A stretch of DNA of 52,554 nucleotides from contig CASENC010000021.1 of the NCBI GenBank assembly GCA_949289215.1, positions 1 to 52,554 of the forward strand, written 5' to 3'. Below, in pieces: positions 23,901 to 33,347 of the stretch. The DNA is from an uncultured Bacteroidales bacterium (GTDB taxonomy: Bacteria; Bacteroidota; Bacteroidia; Bacteroidales; Muribaculaceae). Position numbers and translations under genes: made by a program. Numbering within the stretch: position 1 is the first letter of the stretch; each line of letters opens with the position of its first letter. Below the pieces are notes generated by a model. That model saw only the letters and a program-made list of their open reading frames with translations. It was not told the DNA's origin and ran no database searches.

Positions 23901-24935
23901 ATGAGAACGACTTGTTTATTGGCAGTAACACTCCCTTTGGCATTGTTGGCAAGTTGCCAAGGCAGCGAAACTGCCCCAAAGGCTGCACAGCCGGTGGCAG
24001 TGAAGACGATGACCGTCGAAACCCGAACCAATGCAACGGCTTATAAGTATTCGGGAACAGTAGAAGAAGACAGCGGCACCGAACTTAGTTTCCCAGTTTC
24101 AGGCACAATAACAGCCATACGCGTGACACCCGGGCAGCGTGTCGCGCAGGGGCAGCTTATAGCCATGCTCGACCCGACAGCAGCGCAAAGCAGCCATGAT
24201 GCCGCCAAGGCCGCACTTGAACAGGCCGAAGATGCCCACAACCGCATGAAAAAATTGCATGATGCAGGCAGCCTGCCCGAGGCCAAATGGGTGGAAGTGC
24301 AAAGCAAGTTGCGCCAGGCCCGCTCGGTGGAAGAAATTGCGCGTAAGAACCTTACCGACTGTCGGCTGTATGCCCCTTTCAGCGGCATCGTGGCCGAAAA
24401 GTCGGCCGATGTCGGCCAAAACATCTTGCCTGGCATCCCTGTGACCAAGTTGGTAACCACACATCAACTTAACGTAAAGTTTGCCGTACCCGAAACCGAA
24501 ATTCCAGTCATTTCGCTCGGGCAAGAAGCAACCATTACCATTCCTGCACTCAACGGGTACCAAGCCACCGGGAAAGTTGTGGAAAAAGGCATAATAGCCA
24601 ACCCATTATCACGTTCCTACGAAGTAAAAGTCAAAATCAACAAATCCTCCGAAGAACTGATGCCGGGAATGGTAACCGAAGTTATGTTGCCCGTGGACAA
24701 AGGCAGCAACAGCAAGGCATGCGTAATCCCGGCAAACATTGTGATGCTCGACGAGGCAAACAACAATTTCGTATGGCTTGACGCATCGGGAATAGCGAAA
24801 AAGCGCATCATCACTTGCGGAGAGTTTACAGCCGACGGGGTAACCGTGACATCGGGACTAAAAGACGGCGACCAAATAATCGTGTCGGGAATGCAAAAGG
24901 TGTGCGAAGGCACAGCCATAACAGGAGGGGAATAA
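23901..24935 (+). CDS. RND efflux membrane fusion lipoprotein
   Basis: A 344-residue periplasmic adaptor. Signal peptide and lipobox LLASC place the lipidated cysteine at residue 19. The body has the HlyD/AcrA order: beta-barrel and lipoyl halves (SFPVSGTITAIRVTPGQRVAQGQLIAMLDP), an alpha-hairpin (about 80-135), a second lipoyl half (APFSGIVAEKSADVGQNI) and membrane-proximal domains. It bridges the inner-membrane pump and the outer-membrane channel. First gene of a three-gene operon; the pump starts one base after its stop. Confidence 0.93.
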   Translation: MRTTCLLAVTLPLALLASCQGSETAPKAAQPVAVKTMTVETRTNATAYKYSGTVEEDSGTELSFPVSGTITAIRVTPGQRVAQGQLIAMLDPTAAQSSHDAAKAALEQAEDAHNRMKKLHDAGSLPEAKWVEVQSKLRQARSVEEIARKNLTDCRLYAPFSGIVAEKSADVGQNILPGIPVTKLVTTHQLNVKFAVPETEIPVISLGQEATITIPALNGYQATGKVVEKGIIANPLSRSYEVKVKINKSSEELMPGMVTEVMLPVDKGSNSKACVIPANIVMLDEANNNFVWLDASGIAKKRIITCGEFTADGVTVTSGLKDGDQIIVSGMQKVCEGTAITGGE

Positions 24936-24936
24936 C

Positions 24937-27900
24937 ATGAGCAACAAGACGAAGAAGAAACGCAATGCCGTGGAATGGGCAATGCATTACAGGCAAATCA
25001 TAATATTGATTACGGCGTGCCTCGTGGCTTTCGGCATATACATTCTGCCCGAAATGCGCAAGAATGAATTTCCCGACTTCACCATCAGGCAAGGCATAGT
25101 AGTGGCCGCGGCACCTGGCAACACGGCCCAGGAGATGATGGAGCAGGTGGCGAAACCGCTTGAAAAATACATATTCACCTACAAGGAAGTGAGGAAAGAC
25201 AAGACATCGACCAAGTGCCGCGACGGAATTGCATATATACAAGTGCAACTCAACGACGACTTGAACAACAAAGACGAGTTCTGGAGCAAATTCAAGCACG
25301 GCGTGGCCGACTTCAAGTCGCAATTGCCAGCCAACGTGTTGGCCGTAAAGGTGATGGATGACTTTGGCGACACGTCGGCCTTGCTAATTACTATGGAAAG
25401 CGACGACAAGACTTACCGTGAACTCGACGGATATATGGACGACCTGCAAGATGTGCTGCGGCAAATACCCAGCGTGGGGCGAATGACGGTAAGCGGCCTT
25501 CGCAACGAACAAATCGCAGTGTATGTCGATAACGACCGCCTGTCGAAATACGGACTTAACGAGCAACTGCTTGCCGCCGCACTCGCAAAAAAAGGATTTG
25601 CCACATCGGGTGGAAGAATCAAGGCCGGAACGCATATTCAGCCCGTGTATGTAGCCAAATCGCTCAACACAGTGTATGACGTGCAGCAACTCATAGTGTA
25701 TGCCGATGCCCAAGGGAATTGCGTCCGCCTGAAAGACGTTGCCGAAGTCAAAAAGGAGTACCCACAGCCCGACAGCTACATCACCAACAACGGGCGCAAG
25801 TGCATATTGCTCTCGGTGGAAATGAAAAAGGGGCAGAATATCGTGAAAATGGGTGACGAAATCAATGCTGCATTGGAAAGTTTCCAAGAAACACTGCCGC
25901 ACGATGTGGAGATATTCAGAATTACCGACCAAAGCCGCGTGGTGGCCGACAGCGTGGAGAATTTCCTGCATGAATTGCTTATCGCCGTTGTGGCGGTAAT
26001 CATAGTCGTAATGTTGCTGCTGCCGCTGCGCGTGGCACTTGTCGCAGCCTCGACCATACCCATCACCATATTCATCTCGCTCGGGCTGTTCCATGCTTTC
26101 GGCATAGAGCTTAACACGGTAACACTGGCGGCACTGATAGTGACACTTGGCATGATTGTGGACAATTCAATCGTAATCATCGACAGTTACCTTGAAATGC
26201 AGGGCGAAGGGATGTCGCGTTGGCACGCCTCTATAAAAAGCACCACGCATTTCTTCAAGTCGATATTCTCGGCAACATTAGCCATAAGCATCACATTTTT
26301 CCCGTTCCTGGCAACTACTACGGGAATGCTCAACGACTTCCTGCAAAGTTTCCCGTGGTCGATTACCATAGTGCTTGCAATATCGCTGCTCGTGGCCACG
26401 CTGCTCGTTCCTTTCATGCAGTTTTATTTTATCCGCAAGCCGATGAATGGCAAAGATACGGAGTGCGGTGGCGACAAAAAGAAAAAATTCTCGTTTCTCG
26501 ACTCCTTGCAACGCTATTACGACTGGCTGCTTGGCAAGTGCTTTGCACACCCGGTAGCGACCGTGTCGGTGGGTGTGGTTTCCATTGTAATAGGTGCGGC
26601 AATGATAAGCCGCCTGCCGCAACAGCTGCTCCCGTATGCCGACCGCAACCAGTTTGCCGTTGAAATTACATTGCCGGTAGGAACCCGCATCGAACGCACC
26701 GCAGCCGTGGCCGACAGCCTTGAACACATATTGCGCCGCAACAAGCGCGTGGTGAGCGTTGCATCGTTCAAGGGGTGTTCGTCGCCGCGGTTTCAAAACA
26801 GCTATGCGCCGCAAATTGCCGGGACCAACTTTGCCCAGTTCATAGTCAACACCACCGGCAACAGTGCCACTGCGGAACTCATCGACGAATATGCACCCAT
26901 ATACAGCGAATATTTCCCCGAAGCCCGGGTACGGTTCAAGCAGTTAAGCTATAGCGAGGCGGCATACCCCATCGAGATTAGGCTCAGCAGCACCAACTTG
27001 GAACACATAAAGCATGATGCGGCAGCCATAATTGCGCAATTGCACCAAATGCCCGAGATGGTGAACGTGCAAACCGACTTCGGCGACCCTCAGGCAGCTA
27101 CTACGGTGCAATTGCATGAAGACGAGGCTTCGCGACTGGGCATAAGCAACACTGGCGTGGAAACCACGCTTGCCATGCGCTACGGAAATGGTATCAGCCT
27201 GGCCGAGGTGTGGGAAGGCGACTACTCAATCCCTGTTGTCATGAAAAGCCTCAAAGCCGACAATGCAACTCTTGCCGACATTAGCGACGAGCTTATACCG
27301 GCAGCCGGCGGCCTGTCGAGTGTGCCGCTGCGGCAAGTGGCCGACATTGTGCCAACGTGGAACGACGGGCAACTGTGCCGACGCAACGGCATATACACAA
27401 TTACCGTGCAGGCCGACATCGAACGCGGCGAGAATGCAATGGAAGTCACGGAACTCGTGCAAGAAAAGCTCAAGGGTATCAACCTGTCGCCGGGTGTGAC
27501 ACTTTCATACGGCGGAGACCTTGAAGACGCCGCCGAGAAGATGCCCATGGTGCTGAACGGATTGGCCATAGCCGCCGTAATAATATTTTTCATCCTTGTG
27601 TTCCATTTCCATCGCGTGAATATTGCCGCGCTCATATTTGCAAGCATGGCCCTCTGCGTGTTTGGCACAGCTGCGGGCATTTGCCTGCAAGGGATTGACT
27701 TTAGCATCACCTGCGTGCTGGGCATCGTGAGCCTGATGGGCATAATAGTGCGCAACGGCATCATCATGATTGACTATGCCGAGGAATTGCGCGCTACCGA
27801 AGGGATGAACGCAGCCGATGCTATTCGTCATTCGGCCAGCAGGCGCATGCGCCCCATATTCCTCACCTCGGCGGCGGCATCGGTGGGCGTGGTGCCAATG

Positions 27901-28065
27901 ATTCTTGGTGGCAGCGGGCTGTGGATGCCTATGGGCACAGTAGTATTCTACGGCACACTGATTACTATGATTTTTATCCTCACAGTGCTGCCTGCCGCCT
28001 ACTTGCTTATTTTCCGCGGCACAGCCACACACCGCGCAAAAGCGGCACAGCTCGAACAGCAGTAA
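24937..28065 (+). CDS. RND-family efflux pump, inner-membrane permease
   Basis: A 1042-residue proton-driven transporter with the RND layout. One N-terminal membrane segment precedes a large periplasmic loop. A block of membrane helices around residues 340-490 contains TLGMIVDNSIVIIDS, the proton-relay motif. A second loop and a helix block to the C-terminus contain GIIVRNGIIMIDYAEELR. Length is normal for AcrB-like pumps. The substrate is not evident. Middle gene of the operon. Confidence 0.95.
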   Translation: MSNKTKKKRNAVEWAMHYRQIIILITACLVAFGIYILPEMRKNEFPDFTIRQGIVVAAAPGNTAQEMMEQVAKPLEKYIFTYKEVRKDKTSTKCRDGIAYIQVQLNDDLNNKDEFWSKFKHGVADFKSQLPANVLAVKVMDDFGDTSALLITMESDDKTYRELDGYMDDLQDVLRQIPSVGRMTVSGLRNEQIAVYVDNDRLSKYGLNEQLLAAALAKKGFATSGGRIKAGTHIQPVYVAKSLNTVYDVQQLIVYADAQGNCVRLKDVAEVKKEYPQPDSYITNNGRKCILLSVEMKKGQNIVKMGDEINAALESFQETLPHDVEIFRITDQSRVVADSVENFLHELLIAVVAVIIVVMLLLPLRVALVAASTIPITIFISLGLFHAFGIELNTVTLAALIVTLGMIVDNSIVIIDSYLEMQGEGMSRWHASIKSTTHFFKSIFSATLAISITFFPFLATTTGMLNDFLQSFPWSITIVLAISLLVATLLVPFMQFYFIRKPMNGKDTECGGDKKKKFSFLDSLQRYYDWLLGKCFAHPVATVSVGVVSIVIGAAMISRLPQQLLPYADRNQFAVEITLPVGTRIERTAAVADSLEHILRRNKRVVSVASFKGCSSPRFQNSYAPQIAGTNFAQFIVNTTGNSATAELIDEYAPIYSEYFPEARVRFKQLSYSEAAYPIEIRLSSTNLEHIKHDAAAIIAQLHQMPEMVNVQTDFGDPQAATTVQLHEDEASRLGISNTGVETTLAMRYGNGISLAEVWEGDYSIPVVMKSLKADNATLADISDELIPAAGGLSSVPLRQVADIVPTWNDGQLCRRNGIYTITVQADIERGENAMEVTELVQEKLKGINLSPGVTLSYGGDLEDAAEKMPMVLNGLAIAAVIIFFILVFHFHRVNIAALIFASMALCVFGTAAGICLQGIDFSITCVLGIVSLMGIIVRNGIIMIDYAEELRATEGMNAADAIRHSASRRMRPIFLTSAAASVGVVPMILGGSGLWMPMGTVVFYGTLITMIFILTVLPAAYLLIFRGTATHRAKAAQLEQQ

Positions 28066-28101
28066 ACTCATTCATGCATCATGCTAATTTTGAAACACAT
28101 A

Positions 28102-29379
28102 ATGAAACATATATTTGCAATTATGATTATGGCTGCGGCAAGTTCCATGACCTTGCTTGCCCAGCGGGCCTACACCCTTGAAGAATGCATCGGTGAAGCC
28201 ATTACCAACAATGTACGCATCAAGAATGCCGACAACGACATCGCATCGGCCGAACATGGCAAGAAAGAGGCACTAACAAACTATTTCCCGTCGGTGAGTG
28301 CATCGGGCGCAGGTTTTATTGCCAACAAAGGACTGCTTGAACTGGATGTTGCCCCCGGAACCAGCTTAGACTTGGCAAAAGACGGTGTGCTTGGAGGCAT
28401 TTCGGCATCGATGCCAATTTTTACGGGCGGACGCATCGTCAACGGCAACAAGTTGGCACAGGTAAACTTAGAAGCAAGCCGGTTGCAACGCCGCCTGGCT
28501 GAAAACGAAGTGAGACTGACCACCGAACGATATTTTTGGCAGATTGTGACGCTAAAGGAAAAATTACTCACCATCACTGCCATCGAGACGCAATTAGACA
28601 CACTGTCACAAGACGTGGAAACAGCAGTAGATGCGGGGCTTACCAACCGTAACGACTTGCTGCAAGTGCGACTAAGGCGCAACGAGATGCGCAGCAACCG
28701 CATCGCAATGGAAAATGCGCTGTCGGTATTGCGCCGCCTGCTTGCCCAGTACATGAGCCATGATGCCGACAGTATCGACGTGGTTCATGACACCCACGGC
28801 AACAGACTGCCCGAACGCCCCGACGGGCTACTATGCAATCACCAGTCGGCTCTCATGTCAACAAGCGAATACAATCTGCTGCAAAAGGACTTGGAAGCCG
28901 GCCGCCTACAGCTGCGTTCCACTCGGGGCAAGTATATGCCTACGGTGGCCGTGGGTGGAGGATATATGTATGACAACCTGCTTGACAAGGACCACCCGTT
29001 TTGGATAGGTTTTGCCTCGGTAAGCATACCTATTTCCGACTGGTGGGGAGGCTCGCACAATGTGAAAAAGCAAAAGCTACAGGTACGCAATGCCGAAAAC
29101 CGACTCGCCGACCAAAGCGAATTGCTATTGATAGGAATGGAGAATGCATGGAACGAGGTGACCGACGCATACACGCAAGTGGAGATAGCATTGGAGTCGA
29201 TAGGACAAGCCGATGAGAATTTGCGGTTGCAAACCGATTATTACAATGCAGGCACTTGCACCATGAGCGACTTGCTCGAAGCCCAGTCGCTTTACCGCCA
29301 ATGCCGCGACCGATACGTGGAATCATACGCACAGTATGAAATCAAGAAACGGGAATATCTGCAAGCCACAGGCCGGTGA
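28102..29379 (+). CDS. TolC-family outer-membrane efflux channel
   Basis: A 425-residue protein with a signal peptide (MKHIFAIMIMAAASSMTLLAQ, cleaved after LAQ). It then has two OEP repeats, each with long helices; YTLEECIGEAITNNVRIKNAD opens the first and LLQKDLEAGRLQLRSTRGKYMPTVAVGGGY the second. It provides the exit duct for the RND pump upstream. The ATG at 28102 is preferred over one at 28081 because it gives a regular signal peptide. It ends before a bidirectional terminator. Confidence 0.92.
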   Translation: MKHIFAIMIMAAASSMTLLAQRAYTLEECIGEAITNNVRIKNADNDIASAEHGKKEALTNYFPSVSASGAGFIANKGLLELDVAPGTSLDLAKDGVLGGISASMPIFTGGRIVNGNKLAQVNLEASRLQRRLAENEVRLTTERYFWQIVTLKEKLLTITAIETQLDTLSQDVETAVDAGLTNRNDLLQVRLRRNEMRSNRIAMENALSVLRRLLAQYMSHDADSIDVVHDTHGNRLPERPDGLLCNHQSALMSTSEYNLLQKDLEAGRLQLRSTRGKYMPTVAVGGGYMYDNLLDKDHPFWIGFASVSIPISDWWGGSHNVKKQKLQVRNAENRLADQSELLLIGMENAWNEVTDAYTQVEIALESIGQADENLRLQTDYYNAGTCTMSDLLEAQSLYRQCRDRYVESYAQYEIKKREYLQATGR

Positions 29380-29397
29380 CACGGGGGATAAACCAAC

Positions 29398-29447
29398 ACA
29401 AATTCAGCCACACGCGCTAAGCTGTCGGTGCGTGTGGCTGAATTTGT
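29398..29447. terminator. Bidirectional terminator between the efflux operon and the porin gene
   Basis: An 18-bp perfect stem (29398-29415 with 29430-29447; left arm ACAAATTCAGCCACACGC) and a 14-base loop sit between two convergent genes. A and T bases at the stem ends allow function in both directions. Confidence 0.8.
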
Positions 29448-29475
29448 CTATTCGGTTCGTTCCTTGCACGATTGA

Positions 29476-30540
29476 TTAAAAGCGTACCATCACTTCGGCC
29501 ACTATCTTGTTTTGCTCCGAAACCTTGACTTGCGCTCCTTCGTTATAGAAGTATTGCTCGTAATTGAGGCGTAAGTCGGCACGGAACGGCTTGGCGATGC
29601 TAAGCGTCACACCAGCGGTGATGCGCTTACGCTCATAGTCGGTGATGTAGAGCTTGCCCTGCTCATCGAGCGTACCGTCGCTGTGGTCGCCCATATAGTC
29701 GAAACGTGCAAGTGCCGAAATCTTGTGCAGCAACTTCTTGCGAATCATGAAGTCGTAATTGACAAAGGCATTGACGGCCTGCACCGACTGGAAACTATTG
29801 TCGGAATACACCTTGTGCAGGAACTCGGCCTCGGCAGTCCAGTTGTTCCACGTCCATGTGACACCGGCATCATACATATATATGTTGATGTTTTCTGGGC
29901 TTATCTTCTGCACACTAAGCACAAAGTTCACTTCGTCGGTGAACCTGAATTGCGCCTTTGCCGAGAAATTTATTTGGCTGGTCCAAAAGTCCATTTGGTC
30001 GGTCAGCCCCGAGCCATTGAATATACCGGCCTCAAGCGTGATGGGGAAAAGTGGGTCGAAACTATACCCTATCGTGGCACCCACGTCGCGCACATCGCCC
30101 ACCTGCTTGGCTATGAACGAGCGGTTGGCAAAGTATTGCTGGTGCGGCGACCGGTGCGCGTCGATGGTGAACGGCACTCGCATCTGCCCAATGGTGAATG
30201 CTCCGCCGTCGATGGGTTTCCACCGGGCAAAGGCATCGAGCATCCTCATCCGCCCCTTGTCTGAAAAGTCAATTTCGGCCTTATACGACACCGTGCTGTG
30301 CACCTGCCCGGTGATGCTCACACGCGCATTGCGCACCTGAAAACGCCCCGACGAGATTTGAGGCTGGTACTCATACTTTGCGCGTACAGTACCGTTAATG
30401 GTCGGGCGGTAGTCCACCTTCTCAGTCTTCTCCTCTTTTTTGTCGTCATCGTCGTCATCATCATCGTCGGCTCGTGCCGTGAAAGTTGTAAATATCGCTA
30501 ATATAGCAACAATCAACGCAGTGTGTCTAATTTTCATCAT
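29476..30540 (-). CDS. OprP/OprO-like porin
   Basis: A 354-residue outer-membrane beta-barrel. The signal peptide ends around TARA, and directly after it comes a run of nine aspartates, then a Lys/Glu-rich stretch. The barrel begins YRPTINGTVRAKYEYQPQ. The stretches AFARWKPIDGGAFTIGQMRVPFTID and RRSPHQQYF-like sequence are typical of the phosphate-selective porin O/P family of Bacteroidetes. The C-terminal residue is Phe, as expected for barrel assembly. The Asp tract is encoded by mixed GAC/GAT codons. Solute preference unknown. Confidence 0.85.
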   Translation of the reverse strand: MMKIRHTALIVAILAIFTTFTARADDDDDDDDDKKEEKTEKVDYRPTINGTVRAKYEYQPQISSGRFQVRNARVSITGQVHSTVSYKAEIDFSDKGRMRMLDAFARWKPIDGGAFTIGQMRVPFTIDAHRSPHQQYFANRSFIAKQVGDVRDVGATIGYSFDPLFPITLEAGIFNGSGLTDQMDFWTSQINFSAKAQFRFTDEVNFVLSVQKISPENINIYMYDAGVTWTWNNWTAEAEFLHKVYSDNSFQSVQAVNAFVNYDFMIRKKLLHKISALARFDYMGDHSDGTLDEQGKLYITDYERKRITAGVTLSIAKPFRADLRLNYEQYFYNEGAQVKVSEQNKIVAEVMVRF

Positions 30541-30564
30541 GTGTGGAAATTAACAATTATGCTG

Positions 30565-30596
30565 CAAAATTAAGGGCAAACGCCCAACCCGGCAAA
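30565..30596 (-). promoter_or_regulatory. Promoter of the porin gene
   Basis: Minus strand: TTTG (30596 to 30593), 20 bp, TAATTTTG (30572 to 30565). Full consensus, 24 bases before the start codon. Confidence 0.75.
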
Positions 30597-30647
30597 AATT
30601 CGGCGTAACATTACAGTAACATTTACTACCACAACCACACGTGTGCA

Positions 30648-31835
30648 TCAACGCAGGCGGTTGGCAAGATAGTTGCCACGCACAAAGAAGAAAAAGCCAA
30701 TAACCCCTACGGCATTTACCGCCGCCGCTATCTCGAATGCGCCACGGTAGCCAAGGAACTCAGCCGCCCATCCCCCCACAAGCACACCCAGCCCCACGCC
30801 CACGTCCCACGAGGTGAGGTACGAGCTGTTGGCCGTGCCACGCTGAGAATTGGGGGCAAGGTTGATGAACATGGTCTGGTAGGCCGGGCACAAATGCCCG
30901 TTGCCAAGGCCTATTATCAATGCCGCCGAATAATATGCCCACGGCTCCTGCACAAGCGCAAACAGCGTGTAGCCCACCAGCGACATCACCATGCCTTCGC
31001 CCGCATTGTGGGTAATCCTCCCCTGCCTCAACGACCGCCCTCCAAGCAACCGCGACGCTATGAGGCCAATGGCCATGAGCATGAAAAAAGTGCCGGTTCC
31101 GCTGGTTATGCCCAATTCCTTTTCGCCATAAATGGCAAGGTAGGTGGAAAGCACCCCGTAGCTGAACGAAAAGCAGGCCGTGGTCACGCCCTCGCGCCAC
31201 CCCTTGAGCAAGAAGAAACGGTCGAGCGACATAGGCGGCTTTTCCTTCACCACCTGCCGCTCGCGCGGCTTAATCCTCGACAAGAACAGAAGCCCTATGC
31301 CCGAAGTCGCCAGCGACATGGCAAACATATAATGGAAATCGGGTACGATGTCATACATATAAATGGCTATGGTGGGGCCAACGGCCATGGCCAGGTTGTT
31401 GCTAAGGCCGTAATACCCTATCCCCTCGGCTCGGCGGCTGGGATAAAGCACGTCGATGGCCATGGTGCTTATTGCCACCGACGTTGAACCGAAGGCAAAC
31501 CCGTGCATGGTGCGGATTATGGCAAACAGCAGCACCGTCCATGCAAGGAAATACCCGGCAAAAAAGATGAAGAATGCAAAATAGCACAGCATCAGCACCT
31601 TCTTGCGCGGGAAGCTATCCACGATATAACCGCCAAACGGGCGAATAATCAAGGCTGTGACGGTATATCCTGCCAGCACTATGCCTATCATCTGCTCCCC
31701 GGCATTGAAAGTATCGTGCAAATAAAGAGGCAACAGGGGCATGATTAAGTAAAACGCAAAATACAGCATAAAGTTGCCTATGCACACTTTCACGAAATTA
31801 CCGTTCCACAAGCGTTCCTTAACCTCTCCTTCCAT
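30648..31835 (-). CDS. MFS transporter
   Basis: A 395-residue inner-membrane protein with 12 hydrophobic segments. It carries GGYIVDSFPRKKVL in the first cytoplasmic loop, the MFS motif A position. The paired half has GGRSLRQGRI at the corresponding loop. The sequence is closest in style to multidrug and sugar efflux MFS proteins. It is on the miaB strand, beginning 28 bases downstream of the miaB stop, and may be cotranscribed with it. Substrate unknown. Confidence 0.9.
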   Translation of the reverse strand: MEGEVKERLWNGNFVKVCIGNFMLYFAFYLIMPLLPLYLHDTFNAGEQMIGIVLAGYTVTALIIRPFGGYIVDSFPRKKVLMLCYFAFFIFFAGYFLAWTVLLFAIIRTMHGFAFGSTSVAISTMAIDVLYPSRRAEGIGYYGLSNNLAMAVGPTIAIYMYDIVPDFHYMFAMSLATSGIGLLFLSRIKPRERQVVKEKPPMSLDRFFLLKGWREGVTTACFSFSYGVLSTYLAIYGEKELGITSGTGTFFMLMAIGLIASRLLGGRSLRQGRITHNAGEGMVMSLVGYTLFALVQEPWAYYSAALIIGLGNGHLCPAYQTMFINLAPNSQRGTANSSYLTSWDVGVGLGVLVGGWAAEFLGYRGAFEIAAAVNAVGVIGFFFFVRGNYLANRLR

Positions 31836-31862
31836 AACGAAAAAATGTTTTTTTATGTTACA

Positions 31863-33206
31863 CTACCACCCAGTGGCTTTCCCCATCAGCGTAGCCGACG
31901 AGCAATCGGTAACCTCAACCGTGACCGTGTCGCCTATGCGCACACCCTGCACAGCCGGAAACACCACCACCTTGTTTTGCTGTGTGCGGCCAAACATATC
32001 GGCTCTCGACCTGCGAGAATACCCCTCCACAAGCACCTCGAAACTATGCCCAACGTCGCGGCGGTTGCTTGCCGCCGACAATTCGTTTTGCAATGCTATC
32101 ATGCGGTTAAGGCGCTCGATTTTCACTTCCTCAGGCACATCATCGGGCAAATATTTCGATGCATAAGTACCGGGACGTTCAGAATACTTGAACATGAACG
32201 CCGCATCAAACCACACTTCACGCATCAAGCTAAGCGTTTGTTCGAAATCATCTTCGGTCTCGCCATGGAAACCGGTGAACATATCGGTCGAAATGCCGCA
32301 ACCGGGTATGGCTGTGCGTATGGCACGAATACGGTCGAGGTACCACTCGCGAGTGTACTTGCGGTTCATGGCTTTCAGCACACTGTTACTGCCCGATTGC
32401 ACCGGCAGGTGAATGTGGTTGCATATGTTTTTGCGGCTCGCAATGGCATTGATTATCTCATCGCTCATATCCTTGGGGTGCGAAGTGGTGAAGCGCACCC
32501 GCATCTCAGGTGCGGCATCGGCCACCATGGTAAGCAACTGCGCGAAGCCTGTTGTTTCACCCGTGGCAGCGTCTGTATAACTATATGAGTTGACGTTCTG
32601 CCCAAGCAGTGTCACCTCTTTGAAACCGCGACGCTGCAAGTCGGCAAGTTCATTGAGAATACTTTGCGGCTCGCGGCTGCGTTCGCGTCCGCGGGTATAT
32701 GGCACAATGCAATATGAACAGAAATTATTGCACCCACGCATAATGCTTATAAAACCGCTTATTCGGTTACCGCCAATGCGCTTGGGTATCACATCGCGGT
32801 AAGTCTCCACCGTTGACAATTCTATGTTGATGGCCTTTTCTCCCTGTTCGGCGGCAGCCACAAGGTCGGGCAAGTCGAGATAAGCATCGGGGCCTGCCAC
32901 AATATCCACACCATATTCGTCAATGAGCTGCTCTTTCACACGCTCGGCCATGCAGCCCAATATACCTATTATGAAATGCTGGCCATGCTTGCGGCGCAAA
33001 GCATTGAGCTGCGCAAGTCGTGAAAAAATCTTCTGCTCGGCATTATCGCGAATCGAACAAGTATTGATGAATATAGCATCACAACCATCTTGCTCATCGA
33101 CAGTCTCATATCCGGCCATACCCATCACGGCGGCCACAACCTCGCTGTCGGCAACATTCATTTGGCAACCGTAGGTTTCAATATATAATTTCTTAGTTTC
33201 AGCCAT
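31863..33206 (-). CDS. miaB: tRNA methylthiotransferase MiaB
   Basis: A radical-SAM enzyme that adds a methylthio group to i6A37 of tRNAs. The N-terminal UPF0004 domain begins YIETYGCQMNVADSE, carrying the first cysteine of the auxiliary cluster. The radical-SAM motif CNNFCSYC lies in MRGCNNFCSYCIVPYTRGRERSR. The C-terminal TRAM domain ends the protein (VEGYSRRSRADMFGRTQQNKVVVFP). About 447 residues, standard. The start is taken at MAETKK; a start two codons upstream is possible. A consensus promoter lies just upstream. Confidence 0.94.
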   Translation of the reverse strand: MAETKKLYIETYGCQMNVADSEVVAAVMGMAGYETVDEQDGCDAIFINTCSIRDNAEQKIFSRLAQLNALRRKHGQHFIIGILGCMAERVKEQLIDEYGVDIVAGPDAYLDLPDLVAAAEQGEKAINIELSTVETYRDVIPKRIGGNRISGFISIMRGCNNFCSYCIVPYTRGRERSREPQSILNELADLQRRGFKEVTLLGQNVNSYSYTDAATGETTGFAQLLTMVADAAPEMRVRFTTSHPKDMSDEIINAIASRKNICNHIHLPVQSGSNSVLKAMNRKYTREWYLDRIRAIRTAIPGCGISTDMFTGFHGETEDDFEQTLSLMREVWFDAAFMFKYSERPGTYASKYLPDDVPEEVKIERLNRMIALQNELSAASNRRDVGHSFEVLVEGYSRRSRADMFGRTQQNKVVVFPAVQGVRIGDTVTVEVTDCSSATLMGKATGW

Positions 33207-33223
33207 CACCATAAGTTTTTATG

Positions 33224-33255
33224 CAAAATTAGGCTAATTCCGCTAATTAGGCAAA
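33224..33255 (-). promoter_or_regulatory. Promoter of miaB
   Basis: Minus strand: TTTG (33255 to 33252), 20 bp, TAATTTTG (33231 to 33224). It is back to back with the promoter of the flavoprotein gene at 33288. Confidence 0.75.
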
Positions 33256-33287
33256 TGCTCTTTACTGCCTCTGCCCACAATTTAAAT

Positions 33288-33319
33288 TTTGCAGGTTGCA
33301 AAGCAAATGATTAATTTTG
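33288..33319 (+). promoter_or_regulatory. Promoter of the FprA-type flavoprotein gene
   Basis: TTTG 33288-33291, 20 bp, TAATTTTG 33312-33319; start near 33326, 22 bases before the ATG. Confidence 0.75.
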
Positions 33320-33347
33320 CATATACTGAAATTTTAGTTTTTGGAAT

